Origin: Streptomyces sp. NBC_01465
GTDB taxonomy: Bacteria > Actinomycetota > Actinomycetes > Streptomycetales > Streptomycetaceae
DNA: 64,000 nucleotides
Assembly (NCBI RefSeq): GCF_036227325.1
Contig: NZ_CP109467.1
Location: 1,922,001-1,986,000, forward strand
Direction of reading: 5' to 3'
Below, piece after piece: positions 58,649 through 64,000 of this stretch. Position 1 is the first letter of the stretch. Every line of letters begins with the position of its first letter. The notes under the pieces were generated by a model. That model had not been told where the DNA came from. It saw nothing but the letters and a program-made list of their open reading frames with translations, and did no database searches. The translations under genes were made by a program, and so were the position numbers.

Positions 58649-59758
58649 TCAGCTCCTTGGTGTCGCGTGCTGGCAGTACCTGTCCAGTGGTGCCTTCGCC
58701 TCCTGGTAGACCTTGGCCAGCGGTCGGCATACCCGACAGGTGCCGGACAGCTGACAGCCGGTGCAGCCACCGGTGCGAAGCATCAGGGAGTCGGCGATGC
58801 CGCCGAGGCGGCTCAGGCCCTCGACTCCCGTGGTCATGAGGGGGATCGCATTGTCGCGGCCGACCTTGCAGATGGAGGCCATGCCGTGCGGGTCGACGTG
58901 GAAGAAGGTGTGGCCGGCGTTGCAGCCGTTGAAGGGTTCACGGTCGATGAGGTGGTCCGGGGCCTGAGAGGCGAGGGTCTCTGCTCCGCCGTAGATGGTC
59001 GGCGACATGTGGGTGTACTCGCGGTACGGCAGGCCGTATCGGTCGGCGAAAGCGCGCATCTGGTCCGCTTCATGGGCATTGTGCCGCGTGATGATCAGGG
59101 CCAGGTCCAGGGGTAGCCCGGCAGCGTGCGCAGCCTCCAGTCCCTTGAGGAACATGCGGAATGCACCCCGGCGGCGGGTCAGCCCGTCGTAGGACTCGGC
59201 GGTGGCCCCGTACAAGCTGAGCGTGATCCGGTTCGGCCGACGGCGCGTGAGTAGTGCAAGGTTCTTCGGTGCGGCGAGGCGGGATCCGTTGGTGAGGATC
59301 TCGACCATGAGGCCCAGCTCGTACGCCAGTTGGTACGTCTCTGGGAACAGCTTGTCGATCATCGGCTCGCCTCCCGTCAGCTGGAGCCAGAGAACACCGG
59401 CGTCCCTGATGGTGTGGAGAAGACGTTCGCGCTCGGGCCAGTCGAGGCCGGCGAACTGCTTGAGTCCCAGATAGCAGTGCTCGCAGTCGTAATTGCAGCC
59501 GAGGTTCAGTTCGTACGAAGCGCGTCCATAGCCGTACGGAGACCGGGTGCGCACAAGGACGATCTCGCGGAGTTCCCTGCCGCTCATCTCCAGGCCCCAT
59601 GCGTGTCGGGCCACATCCGTCAGCCAGGCAGGCGCTGCCGAGGTGGTCTGCGCACGCAGTTCTTCGTACCGGAGGGTCGGCAGACGCGCCGCCTTGGGGC
59701 TTCCCGGGCGTACAAGGAGGTGGTTGTCGAGGTACGGGGCGGCAATCAGCTCGTGCAT
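58649..59758 (-). CDS. Radical SAM/SPASM-like peptide-modifying enzyme
   Basis: 369 residues. Cluster motif CNYDCEHC (C88, C92, C95), then LQLTGGEPMIDKLFPETYQLA (GGE motif) and ILTNGSRL. The C-terminal Cys-rich region GCNAGHTFFHVDPHGMASICKVG and GGCTGCQLSGTCRVCRPL binds auxiliary clusters as in SPASM domains. An N-terminal 80-residue part ahead of the core might bind a leader peptide. The ATG at 59758 follows GGGGGAGACCAC and overlaps the upstream HATPase gene by 13 bases. The precursor-like peptide begins three bases after it. Substrate inferred from context. Confidence 0.92.
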   Translation of the reverse strand: MHELIAAPYLDNHLLVRPGSPKAARLPTLRYEELRAQTTSAAPAWLTDVARHAWGLEMSGRELREIVLVRTRSPYGYGRASYELNLGCNYDCEHCYLGLKQFAGLDWPERERLLHTIRDAGVLWLQLTGGEPMIDKLFPETYQLAYELGLMVEILTNGSRLAAPKNLALLTRRRPNRITLSLYGATAESYDGLTRRRGAFRMFLKGLEAAHAAGLPLDLALIITRHNAHEADQMRAFADRYGLPYREYTHMSPTIYGGAETLASQAPDHLIDREPFNGCNAGHTFFHVDPHGMASICKVGRDNAIPLMTTGVEGLSRLGGIADSLMLRTGGCTGCQLSGTCRVCRPLAKVYQEAKAPLDRYCQHATPRS

Positions 59759-60198
59759 GTGGTCTCCCCCTTGGGACTGTCGACGACGAGGCGGGCCCAT
59801 ACGGTCTTGCCGATCGGATTCCGGTCGTGGTGGCCGGTCTCCTCGGCGAGTGCCGTGACGAGGAGGAGACCGCGCCCGCCTTCGTCATCTTCTCGGGCCT
59901 CGACGAGTCGGGGTGGTGTGCGGTTGGCGTCCGACACCTCCACGAGGCAGTGCGAACCGTCGGCGGTAAGCCGGACTTCGAAGCGGTGTCCGCGTCTGCC
60001 GCCGTGCTCCACGGCATTGGCGGACAGTTCCCCGCAGACGAGCACCACCTTGTCGATGTCGTCCTGGCCGTATCCCCAGACGGTGAGCGTCTTGGCTACG
60101 AGGCTGCGGACGAGCGGGACGCACTTCCGTACTGAGCTGAACTGCATCTGCCACCGTTGGGCAGCGGCTTGTGGGTCGTGCGTGGTCATCGCGTGCAT
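59746..60198 (-). CDS. HATPase-domain protein (anti-sigma-factor-kinase-like)
   Basis: 150 residues. A small GHKL ATPase: N box CGELSANAVEHGG, G1 box VEVSDANRTPP and G2 box GGRGLLLVTALAEETG. Such stand-alone HATPases are common in Streptomyces next to HTH/TPR regulators and may act as RsbW-type kinases. The ATG at 60198 (MHAMTTHDPQ) follows GAGGGGACGCG. A start further upstream at 60240 would encode an unlikely His/Arg-rich tail. First gene of the RiPP-type operon and overlaps the radical SAM gene. Confidence 0.88.
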   Translation of the reverse strand: MHAMTTHDPQAAAQRWQMQFSSVRKCVPLVRSLVAKTLTVWGYGQDDIDKVVLVCGELSANAVEHGGRRGHRFEVRLTADGSHCLVEVSDANRTPPRLVEAREDDEGGRGLLLVTALAEETGHHDRNPIGKTVWARLVVDSPKGETTCTS

Positions 60199-60273
60199 CG
60201 CGTCCCCTCGTCGCGGGCGGGCTGTGGGATACGAGTGCACCGCTACGGGTGGTCACGGGATCAGGCCATCGTG

Positions 60274-60292
60274 ATTACCCAACGTGGGTAAT
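60274..60292. promoter_or_regulatory. Operator-like 8-3-8 perfect inverted repeat in the divergent RiPP promoter
   Basis: ATTACCCAACGTGGGTAAT is a perfect inverted repeat of 8-base arms around ACG. It lies between the divergent HATPase/radical SAM operon and the HTH/TPR regulator. Its right half (GGGTAAT) overlaps TAATAT, a plausible -10 for the regulator, 55 bases before its start codon. This is what an autoregulatory site of that regulator would look like. Confidence 0.6.
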
Positions 60293-60348
60293 ATTTCTGG
60301 AAGTTGGTATCGAGCTGTTCCGCCCGCACGGGTGAGTGAGGGGGACGG

Positions 60349-61659
60349 GTGACACGCCCAGAGGATCACCGGGCCCTCCCGCCCGAGTTGCTGGCCAGTG
60401 CGGAATGGCGGGAGGCCTGTCGCAGCAGGGACTTCGCCCGCGTGTTCCGGCTGGTCAAGATCAAGGCCGGGATCTACCCCTCTCGAATCGCCGCGCTGTG
60501 CGGTATGACGCCGAGTCGGGTGGGCGAGATCATGGCCGGGCGGCGCGCCTTGGCCCACATTGACGTGATCGAACGGGTCGCCGATGGCCTGCGTATCCCC
60601 GGCGCCATGCTCGGTCTCGCGCACCGGCCCTGGGAGATTCCTGTTCCGGCCCGCACCGAGGAAGGGCTGCCCGAGCCCGTCCCGCCCGTATCGGAACAGT
60701 CCCAACACACGGACCCCGCCAAAGATTTGGACAGTTTGCTTGCGCTGGTCGACGCTCCTGTCACCCGCTCCACTCTCACGGCCCTGCACTCCTCGGTCGA
60801 GGACTACTGGCGGCGTGACAACTCGCACGGCGGTGCGACCCTACGGCCCGCTGTCGTCGGCCATCTGCGCTACGTCGGCCAACTCCTCGACTCCGCCGAG
60901 AGCGGCTTACGACACGATCTCCAAGCGATCGCGGCCGAGTTGGCGCGCCTCTCTGGCTGGGCCTATTTCGACGCCCGTCAGTACAGCACCGCCCGCACCT
61001 ACTTCACCCAGGCGCTCAAGCTCTCCCACGGGCACGGCGACCGCCTGTTCATGGCCAACGTACTGTCCTGCATGAGCCTGCTGGCCACCTACGACGGCAA
61101 CCCGAACGACGCCGTCACCCTGGCCTGCCGCGCCCAGGACGCGGCCCGCGGCGCGGGTGATCAGCCCCTCGTCATGTCGATGCTGCACCTGCGCGAAGCG
61201 TTTGCCCACGCCGTCCTCCGCGACGCACGCTCCTGCCATCAGGCGGTGGACCGGTCTCGCGACCAGTACGAACGCTCACGCGGTCGTGAGGCCGAAGCAC
61301 CAAGCTGGGTGCGCTACTTCGACGAGACCAAGCTCCTCGTTGACACCGGCATTGCGTACGCTCGCCTCGGCGAAGCAGCCCGTGCCGAGCCCCTCATCGC
61401 CGAGGGCCTGCGCCGGGAGAAGGCCGACCAGCAGCGCGGCCGGGCTTTTCACGCGTACTGGCTGGCCAGCACCCAACTCCAGCAAGGCAAGCTCAACCAG
61501 GCGTGCACCAGTGCCGAACTCGCACTGAACTTGACCACGGCCATCGACTCCCCCCGAGTGAGCGGCCACGTACAGGAACTGCATCGCAGAATGCTGCCGT
61601 ACGCCGGCGAAGCCCCTGTTCTCGCCTTCGAGCAGCGCATGCGCGACTCCCTCGGCTGA
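60349..61659 (+). CDS. XRE-type HTH/TPR transcriptional regulator
   Basis: 436 residues. An XRE-like HTH (FRLVKIKAGIYPSRIAALCGMTPSRVGEIMAGRRALAHIDVIERVADGLRIPGAMLGLAHR) at about 30-90. A Pro/Glu-rich linker is followed by about seven TPR-like repeats (LARLSGWAYFDARQYSTARTYFTQALKLSHGHGD and others). GTG at 60349 with GAGGGGGACGG upstream. It diverges from the HATPase-radical SAM-peptide operon and probably binds the inverted repeat at 60274. A role in ligand- or peptide-responsive control of that operon is inferred. Confidence 0.88.
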   Translation: MTRPEDHRALPPELLASAEWREACRSRDFARVFRLVKIKAGIYPSRIAALCGMTPSRVGEIMAGRRALAHIDVIERVADGLRIPGAMLGLAHRPWEIPVPARTEEGLPEPVPPVSEQSQHTDPAKDLDSLLALVDAPVTRSTLTALHSSVEDYWRRDNSHGGATLRPAVVGHLRYVGQLLDSAESGLRHDLQAIAAELARLSGWAYFDARQYSTARTYFTQALKLSHGHGDRLFMANVLSCMSLLATYDGNPNDAVTLACRAQDAARGAGDQPLVMSMLHLREAFAHAVLRDARSCHQAVDRSRDQYERSRGREAEAPSWVRYFDETKLLVDTGIAYARLGEAARAEPLIAEGLRREKADQQRGRAFHAYWLASTQLQQGKLNQACTSAELALNLTTAIDSPRVSGHVQELHRRMLPYAGEAPVLAFEQRMRDSLG

Positions 61660-61663
61660 TCTT

Positions 61664-62203
61664 TCACACCCCGCCGGTCGCCTCGTCCAGCAGCAGGTAC
61701 AGCAAGCCGACCAGGCTGCCGCTGCTGACCACCTCACGCCGGTCGATCATGCCTCGGATCTCGGAGATGGGGATCCACTCGATCCGGTCGGATTCGTTCA
61801 ATTCCGTCGGCGGACCGGCGTACGAGGCCGCCTCCGCGCGGAATACGAAGTGCTCGGAGTCGGTGATGCCGTTCGCGGGCTGCGCGTACACCAGCGGCTT
61901 GACACCCTCCACCCGCCACCCGGTTTCCTCCTCGACCTCTCGGGCGGCCGCCTGCTCAGGGGTCTCGTCGGCCTCGATGAGGCCCATCGGGAGTTCCCAG
62001 CCCCAGGTGTCGGTGATGAACCGGTGACGCCACATCATCAGTACGCGCTTCTGCTCGTCGACCACGGCGGCCACAGCCAAGTGCCGCATTCGGACGACAT
62101 GGTGCTCCCACCGCCGCCCGTCGGGCTGCTGAACGTCCACAAGCCACAGGTTGACCCACGGATTGCTGTAGATCTGCCGCTCGCCATGGACGGTCCACTG
62201 CAT
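61664..62203 (-). CDS. NUDIX hydrolase
   Basis: 179 residues with a complete Nudix box GLIEADETPEQAAAREVEEETGW (Gx5Ex7REUxEExGU). It likely hydrolyses a nucleoside diphosphate derivative such as ADP-ribose or a damaged nucleotide. GGGAG nine bases before the ATG at 62203 settles the start; the upstream frame to 62239 is less likely. Convergent with the HTH/TPR regulator, whose stop is four bases away, so it may not belong to the RiPP operon. Confidence 0.88.
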   Translation of the reverse strand: MQWTVHGERQIYSNPWVNLWLVDVQQPDGRRWEHHVVRMRHLAVAAVVDEQKRVLMMWRHRFITDTWGWELPMGLIEADETPEQAAAREVEEETGWRVEGVKPLVYAQPANGITDSEHFVFRAEAASYAGPPTELNESDRIEWIPISEIRGMIDRREVVSSGSLVGLLYLLLDEATGGV

Positions 62204-62329
62204 GAGCCCAACTCCCTTGACTTGTGAGGACTTCAGCATGTCACTCTGACGAGAATCCGTCCGCCTGGTCTGGGCATCATTGTCCGCGCCGGTTGCCTGA
62301 GCCGAGCGGCAAGCGCTGAAGCGTGACCG

Positions 62330-62857
62330 TCAGAGCTGCGGCAGGCGGTCCGTGCGTGTCGGGGCACGCCGCTCGTCGAGCCAGAAGAGATAGGTCTGCA
62401 GATGGGCGGCCAACTCGCCATCGATGTAAGCCGCGTAATCACGCACAGCGGCGGCCGTACCCTGTCCGGACTTTTCGTCATCGGCCTCCCATTCGCCACG
62501 CCAATGCGCCAGGTACTCCTGGATCCGTGCTCTGTCGCGCCACCATTCCCGCACGGTTGCCGGCGTCCAGTGGTCGTCGCCATCACAGCCGTATCCGGAG
62601 AAGGGATCCGCCTCGGCAGCGTCGACCAGGTACTGGAGCTGCTCCCGCGTCCGAGGCTGGCGATAGACGTACTCAGCGAAGTATTCGGCTTCATAGAGCA
62701 CCAGTGCTGGTGCATGGAGTCGACCGGTGCCGCAGTTGTCAGTCTCGGCGCCGTAGAACGGTCCAGGCACATTGAGCCATTTCCGTTCACTCCACTGGCC
62801 TTGAAAGACCTCGCGCGCGTCGCCGAGCAGGGCCACCGGATCGAAGCTGAGCGTCAT
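62330..62857 (-). CDS. Unrecognised acidic protein
   Basis: 175 residues, rich in Trp, Glu, Asp and Tyr: MTLSFDPVALLGDAREVFQG then EYFAEYVYRQPRTREQLQYLVDAAEAD and WRDRARIQEYLAHWRGEWE. No signal peptide, membrane helix or known motif. It has a weak ribosome-binding site but uniform coding character. Similar orphan proteins are scattered in streptomycete accessory regions, possibly phage- or plasmid-linked. Function unknown. Confidence 0.65.
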   Translation of the reverse strand: MTLSFDPVALLGDAREVFQGQWSERKWLNVPGPFYGAETDNCGTGRLHAPALVLYEAEYFAEYVYRQPRTREQLQYLVDAAEADPFSGYGCDGDDHWTPATVREWWRDRARIQEYLAHWRGEWEADDEKSGQGTAAAVRDYAAYIDGELAAHLQTYLFWLDERRAPTRTDRLPQL

Positions 62858-62953
62858 GAAAGAAGGGTATCCAGGGGCCGGACGTAGACAGCGGACAGTC
62901 CCTCAGGACCGTAGCGCCTGGTCTTGCGCTCAGGGGTTCCGTATCTTGACGCA

Positions 62954-63709
62954 ATGGGTGAGGGAGAGCAGCCGAGGTTGTTCAGCAATCGATGGGCAGA
63001 CGCGGTGGGGCCGGGTGAGCGTGCCAGCGACCACGACCGGTGCGATTGCGTCGACCGGCGCGGACGGACTCAAGTCGACTTCCACACTGGGCAACAGGAC
63101 ACTGCGGCGCCTGGCTGGGTGCACCTGCTGGAGCTGATCGACGAAGCCGTGGCCGATGGCCGGGAGGTGTTCAAGCCGCTGGTCGAGCTGAGCCCGAGTG
63201 AGCGGCGCCAGGTCGTCACGCTTCCGTCGGCCATCGCCAGGCTGACCGAGGTCAAACAGTTCGTTCTGTACGGCAGCAATGTGACGCGAGTTCCACCCGA
63301 GATCGGGATGATGAAGAGCCTGGAGGAATTCAGCCCGTACACCTCACGTCGGCTGCACTGGTTCCCGTACGAAATCACCCGGTGCGCCAAGCTGCGCCAG
63401 AGCACTGTGAGTACGCGTGCCCTGTACGGCAACTTCAAGTACCGACCGCCCTTTCCTCTCGTCGACCACAGCCAAGAGCTCTGCGGGGAGGTTCCGATCG
63501 CGAGTTGCAGCGTCTGCGACGGTCCGGTGGAGGCCCGCCGTCTCCAGCGGGCGTGGATATCGCTCGGGGTCGCGACCGACGTACTGCCGCTGCTCGTCAA
63601 CGCGTGCTCGGCGGAGTGCATCGGCGCGCTCCCTACCCCTGCGGAGGGCTACGTCGCCGTACCGCACCACGGTCGGCCGGGACTGAGACAGCCTCCCCCA
63701 CGCCACTAG
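62954..63709 (+). CDS. Leucine-rich-repeat-like protein with Cys-rich C-terminus
   Basis: 251 residues. The region VVTLPSAIARLTEVKQFVLYGSNVTRVPPEIGMMKSLEEFSPY resembles two bacterial leucine-rich repeats. The C-terminal SCSVCDGPVEARRL ... ACSAECIGALP carries Cys pairs that could bind zinc. ATG 62954 (MGEGEQPRLFSNRW) was chosen. An in-frame ATG at 62924 is less likely. It converges with the next gene, whose stop overlaps by three bases. Could act in protein-protein recognition; function unknown. Confidence 0.6.
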   Translation: MGEGEQPRLFSNRWADAVGPGERASDHDRCDCVDRRGRTQVDFHTGQQDTAAPGWVHLLELIDEAVADGREVFKPLVELSPSERRQVVTLPSAIARLTEVKQFVLYGSNVTRVPPEIGMMKSLEEFSPYTSRRLHWFPYEITRCAKLRQSTVSTRALYGNFKYRPPFPLVDHSQELCGEVPIASCSVCDGPVEARRLQRAWISLGVATDVLPLLVNACSAECIGALPTPAEGYVAVPHHGRPGLRQPPPRH

Positions 63710-63999
63710 CCCCTCTCTGCCCTGGCCACCCGAATGGCCACGCTGCGTGACAGGGGCGGGGTGGTCGTCGTTGAGCGGGGACCTACGAGAGGCCGGAGGC
63801 CGCTTTGAGTACCGTTGCGCATGCGCCCCATCCCGAGCACACCCATCAGCACGGTGCCGGTTGCGGGCATGTTGCCGTGCCGCACGACGATCACGTCGAC
63901 TATGCGCACGACGGGCATCTGCATCGCGTGCACGGCGATCACGTCGACGAGTGCGAGGTCGAGGGGCACGCCGCTCATGACGGCCATGCTCATCAGCAC
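63706..63999 (-). CDS. Hypothetical protein, possibly partial
   Basis: 97 residues if started at the GTG at 63999; the gene may begin beyond the window. The first 60 residues are hydrophobic and Met/Val-rich (VLMSMAVMSGVPLDLALVDV, then HAMQMPVVRIVDVIVV), and the rest is Arg/Thr/Pro-rich. This kind of sequence appears in streptomycete databases as a conserved hypothetical, but its composition also fits a shadow frame. Low confidence. Confidence 0.35.
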   Translation of the reverse strand: MLMSMAVMSGVPLDLALVDVIAVHAMQMPVVRIVDVIVVRHGNMPATGTVLMGVLGMGRMRNGTQSGLRPLVGPRSTTTTPPLSRSVAIRVARAERG

Positions 64000-64000
64000 G

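Overview
The window looks like a Streptomyces chromosome. It is very GC-rich, many genes start with GTG, genes are packed with ATGA/GTGA overlaps, and the gene order pspA - DUF3043 - ... - pepA - lpd - sucB - GntR - aceE - ... - lipB - lipA - DUF4191 - RDD - glnA matches, from memory, the S. coelicolor core segment around SCO2168-SCO2198. No tRNA, rRNA or CRISPR array was seen.

Layout. 1-6.8 kb: start of an RND efflux permease, a NarL-type two-component system, a PspA/PspAA envelope-stress pair, DUF3043, a methyltransferase and an HtrA-like lipoprotein protease. 6.9-8.1 kb: cobU with a fused metallo-beta-lactamase domain, then an LCMT-type methyltransferase. 9.0-24.5 kb: a tightly coupled leftward operon for a polyunsaturated-fatty-acid-synthase-like polyketide or lipid. 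It has two large proteins (flavin ER-like x2, KS, AT, ACP x2, KR; and KS, AT, DH, phosphopantetheinyl transferase), then a free ACP, an alpha/beta hydrolase, a glycosyltransferase and a methyltransferase. It lies between cobU and cobT, as if inserted into a core cobalamin region. 24.7-29.9 kb: cobT, an MprF-like lysyltransferase, a rhomboid-like protein, a membrane protein and cobS. 30-39 kb: pepA, lpd, sucB, a GntR regulator and aceE. 39-49 kb: accessory metabolic and hypothetical genes and regulators. 49.4-54.6 kb: lipB, lipA, a small conserved protein, DUF4191, RDD and glnA behind GlnR boxes.

Downstream of glnA the sequence becomes accessory. The last 16 bases of glnA recur 2.3 kb later, directly before what looks like the original glnA terminator. 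This suggests a small integrated element (54,573-56,890) that used the glnA 3' end as attachment site; it carries two unknown genes and a decayed gene but no visible integrase. Further on (57.6-61.7 kb) is a candidate RiPP locus: HATPase, radical SAM/SPASM enzyme, a 44-residue precursor-like peptide ending in GCGDDNPYN, and an aminoglycoside-phosphotransferase-like protein, divergent from an HTH/TPR regulator with a perfect 8-3-8 inverted repeat between them. A NUDIX hydrolase and three unfamiliar or weakly assigned genes close the window.

Functionally, the centre groups lipoate-dependent metabolism (E1, E2, E3 components) with the two lipoate biosynthesis genes, plus cobalamin lower-ligand assembly (cobU, cobT, cobS). 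The two most interesting systems are the PUFA-synthase-like operon and the small radical-SAM RiPP locus.
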